Assembly (NCBI RefSeq): GCF_038562635.1
Contig: NZ_JBCFBO010000001.1
Location: 633,769 to 697,768, forward strand
Reading direction: 5' to 3'
From: Methanobacterium sp.
Lineage (GTDB): Archaea > Methanobacteriota > Methanobacteria > Methanobacteriales > Methanobacteriaceae
Length of the DNA stretch: 64,000 nt
Position 1 is the stretch's first letter; each line of letters opens with the position of its first letter. The position numbers and the translations under genes are program-made. Of the stretch, positions 52,203 to 58,967 are shown piece after piece. The notes beneath the pieces are model-generated. The model saw only the letters and a list, made by a program, of their open reading frames with translations, ran no database searches and had not been told where the DNA came from.

Positions 52203-53639
52203 TTATTTACCTCCAGTTCCGTACATTTTCTTAAAAATAATTAAATCATTCTTATCAAAAATTTTAGTGAAATTAAGGGCTGTTAAATAAATAATAAATC
52301 CACATAAAGCTGTTATAACTAAATTAAAATCTTTTAAACAATACACCACAAAAACCATTGCTAAATTGGATAAAATTATTTTTGGCAGATCTCTAAATAA
52401 AGATCTATCCACAAAATTTGTTTTAGAAAGAGTATACAACATAAAAAGCAGTACTGAAATATCTGTAACTACTGTAGTAACAGATGCGCCAATGAAACTA
52501 AATTTATGTATCAATAATAGCCCTAATAATACATTCAGGACTATTCCAACAGTAGTTATTTTAATTACTGTAAGTTGCCTGTTGATTGATCCTAAAAGAT
52601 TTGCAGAGATCCCACTTACAGAAACTAAGGTAAGTGTCCACACCAAAATCTGAAGAGCTGAAGCAGAAGGACTATATGCATCTCCATATACTGCAGTCAC
52701 AATTTGAGGGGCCATTAAAGAAATAAAAAGGGTTACTGGTAAACATATGATTAGAGTGTACTTGAAGGAACGCTCATAAATAAATTTAAGTGAATTTTCT
52801 GATTTTTTATAATAAATAGACATGACAGGGAAAACAGCGACCATATAAACTGAATAAAGGGATAAAAAGAAATATATAAGTTTATTAGGTGCACCGTAGA
52901 ACCCCACTGCTTCTTTACCCGCCACTGCAGAAAGAATTATGGAAGGTATCCATATAAACAACGTGAGGAAAATTCCAGATAAAGCAAATGGAAGCGCTTC
53001 TTTTATGGTCGGTTTCCAGAAAGAAAGATCAAATTCTATTTTAGGCAGATCATACCTTCTGATATAAATGATAAACATGTACGCCAGAACAAGAACATTT
53101 CTAACTAGATAAATAGATGCAAGCGCAACAACGTCCCATGAAAGACTTATTGCAGCAACCACTGCTGCAAACATAAATATGTTGTCAAACCCTGTGGCAA
53201 TTGCCTGGTGTTCCATTTGCTGGTAAGCTTGAAAAACTGAAAAGAAAGTTGTAAAAAAAGAACTTATCACAATAGCAAGCGTAATCAAAATGATAACAAT
53301 TGTTGTTTTGGGATTATAACCCATTAAGACAGTTGCTATTAAAATATAGATAAGAGCAATAACTGAAAAAACAGCTTTCATAGATACAGTATTTCCAATA
53401 TATTTAGCTGCTAATTTTTTATCCTTTGATACTTCCCGCACGGTTAGCATTCCAAGTCCTAAATCTGTGAAAATTCCAAATAATCCAGTAAATGCAATTG
53501 CAACGGATAAAATTCCAAATTCTCCAGGTCCCAGATATCTTGCCATATACATTAAAGCAAAAAAATAGGCCACATAACTTATAATACTGGCTATAACCAA
53601 AAAAAATGTATTCCTGGCTATTTTTTTCGTTACACCCAT
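52203..53639 (-). CDS. Polysaccharide flippase (Wzx/MATE-like)
   Basis: 478 residues, about 12-14 membrane helices. VTKKIARNTFFLVIASIISYVAYFF at the start, MARYLGPGEFGILSVAIAFTGLFGIFTDLGLGMLTVREVSKDK (signature of polysaccharide_synt/Wzx exporters), and VAGKEAVGFYGAPNKLIYFFLSLYSVYM. Flips undecaprenyl- or dolichyl-linked sugars or pseudomurein precursors; the substrate is unknown. SD GGTG precedes ATG 53639 by 8 nt. Confidence 0.88.
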   Translation of the reverse strand: MGVTKKIARNTFFLVIASIISYVAYFFALMYMARYLGPGEFGILSVAIAFTGLFGIFTDLGLGMLTVREVSKDKKLAAKYIGNTVSMKAVFSVIALIYILIATVLMGYNPKTTIVIILITLAIVISSFFTTFFSVFQAYQQMEHQAIATGFDNIFMFAAVVAAISLSWDVVALASIYLVRNVLVLAYMFIIYIRRYDLPKIEFDLSFWKPTIKEALPFALSGIFLTLFIWIPSIILSAVAGKEAVGFYGAPNKLIYFFLSLYSVYMVAVFPVMSIYYKKSENSLKFIYERSFKYTLIICLPVTLFISLMAPQIVTAVYGDAYSPSASALQILVWTLTLVSVSGISANLLGSINRQLTVIKITTVGIVLNVLLGLLLIHKFSFIGASVTTVVTDISVLLFMLYTLSKTNFVDRSLFRDLPKIILSNLAMVFVVYCLKDFNLVITALCGFIIYLTALNFTKIFDKNDLIIFKKMYGTGGK

Positions 53640-53721
53640 AAAGTATACACCATACTTACAAATTAATTTTTATGCCGTTTTAAAAACTATTTAATTTACA
53701 ATATGAGTCTAAAATTGTATC

Positions 53722-54057
53722 TTAATTTATGATATCAATATTGTATACTATTTCTTTATAGGGACCTAAACTACTGTTTTCTACAAAAATTAGCTTAGTT
53801 TTTCCAGTTTTAAGGGTTTTAAAAATAATACGTTCTTTATCCAGGAAAGAACCAATTTTAGGACCAGTAATTCGTTCCAATTTAGTCATTCTTAAATAAT
53901 TATCATTGAATATTTTAATCCAGTGGTTACCACAATTAAGGGAAATATCTAACTCAATTTCAAATTTTTCATTTAATTTTAGGGTTTTTTCGATAATTTC
54001 AGTAGGTATATCACTTTTATCAAAATCAATTCTATTTCTTAACTTTATAACTTGAAT
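53722..54057 (-). CDS. Chagasin-like (I42) protease inhibitor, AUU start
   Basis: A 111-residue frame ending at TAA 53722-53724 with no ATG/GTG/TTG at its N-terminus. It reads from 54057 to give LKLNEKFEIELDISLNCGNHW, GPKIGSFLDKERIIFKTLKTG and KTKLIFVENSSLGPYKEIVY; the pattern EFeisL, NxxxxW, iGapGxxxFxFK..G.t.L matches the I42/chagasin family. AAGGGGGG (54065-54072) lies exactly 7 nt before ATT 54057. No signal peptide, so it would act inside the cell on cysteine peptidases; family membership is inferred. Confidence 0.7.
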   Translation of the reverse strand: MQVIKLRNRIDFDKSDIPTEIIEKTLKLNEKFEIELDISLNCGNHWIKIFNDNYLRMTKLERITGPKIGSFLDKERIIFKTLKTGKTKLIFVENSSLGPYKEIVYNIDIIN

Positions 54058-54064
54058 AAAACTT

Positions 54065-54072
54065 CCCCCCTT
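54065..54072 (-). promoter_or_regulatory. Shine-Dalgarno site of the chagasin-like gene
   Basis: AAGGGGGG on the minus strand, then AAGTTTT (7 nt), then ATT at 54057. Confidence 0.7.
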
Positions 54073-54106
54073 GAAACAGTGCTAATTCTTTTCATGTTTA
54101 AATTAA

Positions 54107-54130
54107 AATGTAACATTTAATATATTTAAA
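54107..54130 (-). promoter_or_regulatory. Promoter with AATGTTACATT operator, chagasin-like gene
   Basis: On the minus strand TTTAAATA (54123-54130) followed 13 nt later by AATGTTACATT (54117-54107). Expected transcript start lies ~40 nt before the AAGGGGGG SD. Confidence 0.65.
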
Positions 54131-54362
54131 ATTTGTGTTTTTAGAATGAATTTTGAGGATTAATATATAAAGATCACTATTCAACATAACAGTACCATAT
54201 TCTTTGTTTAAGGTATTTTTGGTAAAATTTAAATGATAAATACAAATAATCAGCATACACCAAATATAGCTTAATAAAATTAGTATTAATAAGTTAATTT
54301 TATTAAAATATGGTTTTAAAGGCTCTTTTAATTTTAATCTAAATCTTAAAATAATAGAAAAC

Positions 54363-54386
54363 TTTATATGTTTAAAATGTTACATT
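54363..54386 (+). promoter_or_regulatory. Promoter with AATGTTACATT operator, hairpin RNA 3 / 54521 gene
   Basis: GAAAAC, TTTATATG (54363-54370) and AATGTTACATT (54376-54386), 13 nt from the TATA start. A second related site, ATGTAA (54397-54402), makes TTACAT-N11-ATGTAA. Confidence 0.7.
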
Positions 54387-54389
54387 ATA

Positions 54390-54480
54390 CTTTGACATGT
54401 AAATTGGTACATGCATATTTAAATCCAGATTCAGTTGGATAGGGTTGCCTCTCCCTATCAAACCCTATCCAATCCCCTTG
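54390..54480 (+). ncRNA. Hairpin RNA 3 / leader with CCTCTCC loop
   Basis: First hairpin CATGTA (54396-54401) with TACATG (54408-54413), loop AATTGG. Main stem TTGGATAGGGTT (54435-54446) with AACCCTATCCAA (54461-54472), 12 bp, loop GCCTCTCCCTATCA. A competing arm CCCTATC (54453-54459) can pair with GATAGGG. Tail TCCCC. The secreted-protein gene begins at 54521, so it may be a regulatory leader as well as a free RNA. Confidence 0.65.
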
Positions 54481-54520
54481 AGAAAAAAATAAGTCTTGAT
54501 TAAGTAAAAAAGGTGAAAAT

Positions 54521-54928
54521 ATGGATAAAAAATCAATTATGGTTTTAACTGTTTTATTTGCAGTTTTTGTTGGATTCCAGTTTGCAGAACCTGCAGCAGC
54601 TGCAAAAGTAGTAGACCACGGTGTTTCTTATAAGTGGGACAAAACACAGGGTATGTGGAGACAAAACACATGGACAACATACCAGTACAATAACGATTTC
54701 GTGAAAACTGTAGTTGTTACCCGCTGGAAATTTGACTCAAAATACACATATGGATACAAAAATACCATCACCCTTGCAAAAGTAAGCAAAGACACCATAA
54801 AAATTAGAGATGTACAGGATATTCTAGAACCTTCTGTTTACTCGTTAAATTACAAAAAAACAAAATTAACCGCATCACAATACTACTGGAGAGTTTACAG
54901 GGCAAAACTCTTTAATTGGTACGAGTAA
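54521..54928 (+). CDS. Secreted small protein, intact member of a tandem family
   Basis: 135 residues. Signal peptide (DKKSIMVLTVLFAVFVGFQ) ending AAAAK; the mature part has VVDHGVSYKWDKTQGMWR, TWTTYQYNNDF, FVKTVVVTRWKFDSKYTYGYKN, and SLNYKKTKLTASQYYWRVYRAK. SD GGTG precedes the ATG. Two paralogues at 55156 and 55666 have the same layout but are each broken by a 52-nt palindromic insert in the signal-peptide codons. The function is unknown. Confidence 0.75.
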   Translation: MDKKSIMVLTVLFAVFVGFQFAEPAAAAKVVDHGVSYKWDKTQGMWRQNTWTTYQYNNDFVKTVVVTRWKFDSKYTYGYKNTITLAKVSKDTIKIRDVQDILEPSVYSLNYKKTKLTASQYYWRVYRAKLFNWYE

Positions 54929-55155
54929 AAACCAGTAACTCAATAAATTATTTTTTTTTAATTTTCAAATTACAGAGTTAAAAAGAAGAGTATAACCATA
55001 AATAATCATTATTCAAGATAATACAGAATTTAACTCTTAAAAATATTACCAGGGACTCATTAAGACACATAATTGTAATCCTTTAAAAAAATAGATAAAT
55101 ATTTAAGTTTTTAAGCAATAATAAACATTATTATATAATATAAAGAAGTGAAAGC

Positions 55156-55615
55156 ATGAATAAAAATATACTTGCAGCTTTAATGGCATTATTTGTATTA
55201 TTTGTTGGCCGTAAGAAACTTCGTTTCTTGGGCCCCAAAAATTCATTAAATTTTTGAGGGTTTCCAGTTTGCAGAACCAGCAGCAGCGGTAAAAGTAGTA
55301 GACCACGGCACAATTCAATATAGTGCATGTGAAAAAATAACCTGGAAAGCGTATCAATATCAAAAAAATGGCAAAATAAACAACAATTTCATAAAAATAT
55401 ACATAAATTACTGGACAAAAAACCCTAAAACTAAAAAATACTATATCGAAATCCATGAGATAGATACCATTGCAAAAGTCAGCAAAAACAGCGTTAAAAT
55501 TACAGACTGGAACGATGGTGTAGATGGAGGCACAACTGTTAATTATGCTAAAACAAAATTAACAGCAGTACAGTACTACTGGAGAATATTTAGGCACGAA
55601 TTAACAAAAAGCTAG
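55156..55615 (+). pseudogene. Paralogue of the 54521 gene, broken by a 52-nt palindromic insert
   Basis: The signal-peptide codons run MNKNILAALMALFVLFVG and then enter the insert (55209-55260), which ends the frame at TGA after ~33 residues. After it, a frame shifted by one base is open to TAG 55613-55615 and encodes the expected mature part (FQFAEPAAAVKVVDHG ... TKLTAVQYYWRIFRHELTKS). No other damage is present. Confidence 0.85.
55209..55260. repeat. 52-nt double-hairpin element, copy A
   Basis: Two hairpins: AAGAAAC-TTC-GTTTCTT and CAAAAATT-CATT-AAATTTTTG, joined by GGGCCCC and bounded by GGCC and GAGGG. It is identical, base for base, to the copy at 55719-55770 and matches the end of the 24.5-kb element (GGGCCCC, A-tract/T-tract hairpin, AGAGG). 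Confidence 0.9.
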
Positions 55616-55665
55616 TGACTCAATAAAAATCTTTATTTATTATATAATAATATAGAGGCGAAAAC

Positions 55666-56146
55666 ATGGATAAAAATATATTTGCAGTTTTAATAACTTT
55701 ATTTGTAGTCTTTGTTGGCCGTAAGAAACTTCGTTTCTTGGGCCCCAAAAATTCATTAAATTTTTGAGGGTTTTCAATTTGCAGAACCTGCAGCAGCGGT
55801 AAAAGTAGTAGACCACGGCACCAAATATGGATGGAGCGGTCAAGATGGTGCATGGGAAAAAATAACATGGAAAGCATATCAATATCAAAAAAATGGCAAA
55901 ATAAACAACAATTTCATAAAAATATACATGACTTACTACACTAAAAATCCTAAAACTAAAAAATACGTTGTCGCATTTCATGATACATTCACCATTGCAA
56001 AAGTCACCAAAAACAGTGCTAAAATTACAGACTGGAGCGACACAGGAATAGGTCCAGCCGTAAGCGTGGATTATGAAAAAACAAAATTAACCGCGGCACA
56101 ATACTACTGGAGAGTATTCAAGCACGAGATTACAACCATTGGATAA
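55666..56146 (+). pseudogene. Second paralogue of the 54521 gene with the same 52-nt insert
   Basis: Same organisation as 55156-55615: signal-peptide codons MDKNIFAVLITLFVVFVG, then the identical 52-nt insert (55719-55770) with a stop, then an open frame shifted by one to TAA 56144-56146 with mature-type sequence (FAEPAAAVKVVDHGTKYG ... TKLTAAQYYWRVFKHEIT). Flanks differ from the first paralogue at several positions; the insert does not. Confidence 0.85.
55719..55770. repeat. 52-nt double-hairpin element, copy B
   Basis: Exact copy of 55209-55260, same orientation and same position in the paralogous gene. The intact paralogue has TTTGTTGGATTCCAG here. No clean 5-bp target duplication is visible at this site. 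Confidence 0.9.
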
Positions 56147-56410
56147 TTATAACTTTTTTATTTCTATAATATTTTTTTCATTTTAGCTGTTTTTAGTTCT
56201 AAATATCTCAATCTAAAAAATCAAATTTAATTAATCTTATATCTACTTCTAAATTATTTGATCTAAAATAATTTCAACAAATAAAGAAAAATAAGTATTT
56301 AATTCTTGAATTAAACAATTATTTTATCCAAATTGACTGTAAATCTGTTAAAATCATAATTTTATAATTTTAAAAATATTACTTATCTTCAATTTTAAGT
56401 CTCAACAATA

Positions 56411-56472
56411 TTTTTATATACTATGTAGCACCAAGTATCATGTACCACATAGATTATTGTACTACAAAGTAT
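56411..56472 (+). promoter_or_regulatory. padR-fsr promoter and putative PadR operator
   Basis: TATA TTTTTATATA (56411-56420) followed by CTATGT (56421-56426) and inverted ACATAG (56447-56452), 20 nt apart; a direct repeat GTAGCACCAAGTAT / GTACTACAAAGTAT lies at 56424 and 56459. Overlaps the expected start, so repression by PadR of its own operon is likely. Confidence 0.55.
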
Positions 56473-56489
56473 TGCGAGGAATATATAAA

Positions 56490-56834
56490 ATGAGCCGCAT
56501 ATCCAAAAGATTCGAGACTGAAATGAGGAGAGGAGCCATACAGATTGCTGTAATGTGTTTACTCGAAAAAGAACGTTATGGGTATGATATAACTAAAAGC
56601 CTCAAAAATTCAGAGCTTAAAATTGAAGAAGGCACTTTATACCCTCTTCTTAAACGTCTCGAAAATGAAAAACTGCTTTCCAGCCGTTGGGACACTGCAG
56701 ATTCAAGACCACGGAAATATTATCAAATAACAGAATACGGCAGAGAAGTTCGAAAAAACTGGCTGGAATTTTTTAAATCAATAAACACGAATGTTGAACA
56801 ATTTGAAATTAATATGGATTCTAAAGGTGACTGA
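56490..56834 (+). CDS. padR: PadR-family transcriptional regulator
   Basis: About 114 residues. Winged-helix PadR layout: AIQIAVMCLLEKERYGYDITKSL, EEGTLYPLLKRLENEKLLSSRW, RPRKYYQITEYGREV. An earlier frame start (56457) exists, but GAGG before ATG 56490 and the family N-terminus (MSRISKRFETEMRRGA) favour 56490. PadR genes are commonly paired with a HAAS-domain partner; here that domain is fused to the next gene. Its stop TGA is directly followed by the ATG of fsr. Confidence 0.92.
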   Translation: MSRISKRFETEMRRGAIQIAVMCLLEKERYGYDITKSLKNSELKIEEGTLYPLLKRLENEKLLSSRWDTADSRPRKYYQITEYGREVRKNWLEFFKSINTNVEQFEINMDSKGD

Positions 56835-58910
56835 ATGTACATTAACAACTATATAGATAAAGTAACAAAGAATATGAGTCCAAATCAGCAAAAAGAAGTG
56901 GGTGAAGAACTTAAATCCCATATTTTAGACATTGCAGATGCAATAGCATCTGCAAAAAATGTAGAAGTTGATGAAACTATAATTCGCGAAGCAATTTTAA
57001 TGATGGAACCTCCAGAAAAACTGGCCAAAATGTATCCAAAAAGCCAGATAAATAAAGAAAATATCTGGAAACTTGAAAAAATAGTTGGAAGTGACATGTG
57101 TGCTAAATGTGGTACATGTACTGTAATTTGCCCAAATAACATACTTACCTTTGAAGGCAGACCTCAACTAACAGAAGAATGTTTGCGAAACGGCCATGGA
57201 ATGTGCTTTGAGGTTTGTCCAAGGGTTTCATCCGGAAAATATCAGATAAAATTAAGGGAAAAATTTGAAAAAGACCTTTATTATGGAAGGGGATCATCTG
57301 AAGGACAGGACGGCGGCGCAGTAACCGCCTTTTTAAAACATCTCCTCCAGGTAAAAAAGATAGACGGTGCCATTGTAGTTGGTGATGAATACTGGAAACC
57401 TGTTTCATTAATAGTTCAAAGTGCTGATGATTTACTTAAAACATCAAAATCTAAATATGCAATATCCACCCTTGAAGCGCTGAAAACAGCAGGTGAAATG
57501 GGCCTCGAAAAAGTAACAATTGTTGCACTACCCTGCCAGATAAACGGGCTTAGGAAACTTCAGTATTTCCCATACCTTGCAAAGCATGAAGAGGAACTTG
57601 GAAGAACAGGTAAACCTGTAAAAATTCCAAAAATTGAGTACCTAATAGGACTTTTCTGTACAGAAAAATTTGACTATGGAAACATGAAGGGGATATTAGA
57701 AGAAAATAATATAAAAATGGAAGATGTTGAAAAATTCAACGTTAAAAAAGGCAAACTTCTGGTATATACAAATAGAGAAGAGAAAAAAATAGATTTAAAG
57801 AAAATAGAGCTCTGTGCAGGCTGTAAAATGTGCAAAGATTTCGATGCTGAGCTTGCAGATGTTTCAATTGGTTCTGTTGGAAGCCATAATGGATATTCAA
57901 CCATCATAATAAGGACCAAAAAAGGTGAGGAAATTAAAAACGCTTTAGATCTTCAAAAAGGTGTAGAAGTTGAAGAAATTGAAAAACTTCAGGGCTTCAA
58001 ACAAAAAAGGTTCCAGAAAGAAGTAAATAAAAGAAAGGAAAATGATGAATATATATCCTTTTACTGGGCTTCAGATTATGCAGGTGTTTCAAAAAGAGCT
58101 GATGGAACTTATTTCATCAGGATCAGGGCAAAACCAGCTGGATGGTACACCACAGAAGAAATAAAAGAAGTTGCAGACATAGCAGAAAAATATAATGCCA
58201 GGATCAAGTTAACAAATAGAGGGGCATATGAACTCCACGGCATAAATGGATTTGATATTGAGGATGTTGTTACTAAACTCAATGAAATTAACCTTGTAAC
58301 TGGTTCAGAAGGTCCGCTTGTCAGGGCAACACTTGCCTGTCCAGGTAAAGAAAACTGCGGCAGCGGACTTATAGATACAACTAGAATATGTGAGATTATA
58401 GAAGATAAATTCAAAGAGAGACCTACCCCCTACAAATTCAAAATTGCAGTGAGCGGATGCCCAAATAAATGCATGAGGCCACAGATACATGATACAGGAA
58501 TAGCAGGTATAAAATTCCCAGAAACTAATGAAAATGAATGTAACGGCTGTGGAAGATGTTCAGAAGTTTGTAAAGTTGAAGCCATTAATATCAGGGGAGA
58601 CACTTCTTATACCAACTATAATATCTGTGTTGGCTGTGGAAAATGTTTAAATGCGTGTCCGCACAAAGCAAGGGAAGTTAAAGAAGAAGGATTCATGCTT
58701 TATATAGGGGGCAAAGCTGGAAGGGAGCTGGTTGAAGGTGTCAGCACTAAAGTTAAAAGTATTGATGAAATAACAGACTACATAGATAATGTTCTCAAGG
58801 TTTACGATAAATACGCTGATAAACCGCAAAGAGAGCGGCTAGCTGCAACCATGAAAAGAATTGGCCAGACAAAATTCATTGAAGAGGTTAGAAAAAGCAT
58901 TGAAAATTAA
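56835..58910 (+). CDS. fsr: F420-dependent sulfite reductase with an N-terminal HAAS-like domain
   Basis: 691 residues. Residues 1-~80 (YIDKVTKNMSPNQQKEVGEELKSHILDIADAI... EPPEKLAKMYP) resemble the HAAS/DUF1700 partner of PadR regulators. Then ferredoxin clusters (CAKCGTCTVICP), an F420H2 dehydrogenase FrhB/FdhB part (QDGGAVTAFL, ALPCQINGL, LCAGCKMC), and a siroheme sulfite reductase with CPGKENCGSG (C-x5-C) and SGCPNKCMRP (C-x3-C), inserted with two more 4Fe-4S ferredoxin motifs. Reduces toxic sulfite with F420H2. Most known Fsr are ~620 residues; the extra N-domain is unusual. Confidence 0.88.
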   Translation: MYINNYIDKVTKNMSPNQQKEVGEELKSHILDIADAIASAKNVEVDETIIREAILMMEPPEKLAKMYPKSQINKENIWKLEKIVGSDMCAKCGTCTVICPNNILTFEGRPQLTEECLRNGHGMCFEVCPRVSSGKYQIKLREKFEKDLYYGRGSSEGQDGGAVTAFLKHLLQVKKIDGAIVVGDEYWKPVSLIVQSADDLLKTSKSKYAISTLEALKTAGEMGLEKVTIVALPCQINGLRKLQYFPYLAKHEEELGRTGKPVKIPKIEYLIGLFCTEKFDYGNMKGILEENNIKMEDVEKFNVKKGKLLVYTNREEKKIDLKKIELCAGCKMCKDFDAELADVSIGSVGSHNGYSTIIIRTKKGEEIKNALDLQKGVEVEEIEKLQGFKQKRFQKEVNKRKENDEYISFYWASDYAGVSKRADGTYFIRIRAKPAGWYTTEEIKEVADIAEKYNARIKLTNRGAYELHGINGFDIEDVVTKLNEINLVTGSEGPLVRATLACPGKENCGSGLIDTTRICEIIEDKFKERPTPYKFKIAVSGCPNKCMRPQIHDTGIAGIKFPETNENECNGCGRCSEVCKVEAINIRGDTSYTNYNICVGCGKCLNACPHKAREVKEEGFMLYIGGKAGRELVEGVSTKVKSIDEITDYIDNVLKVYDKYADKPQRERLAATMKRIGQTKFIEEVRKSIEN

Positions 58911-58967
58911 ATTTTTTTTTCTTTTCTAAACTTTTTTAAAAGATATCCTGTTAGCATCCTCTCTTTT

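Noticed and set aside
55640..55981. Minus-strand frames across the broken secreted-protein paralogues
   Set aside because: They are antisense to clear homologues of the 54521 gene, with Phe/Tyr-rich nonsense composition and no SD.
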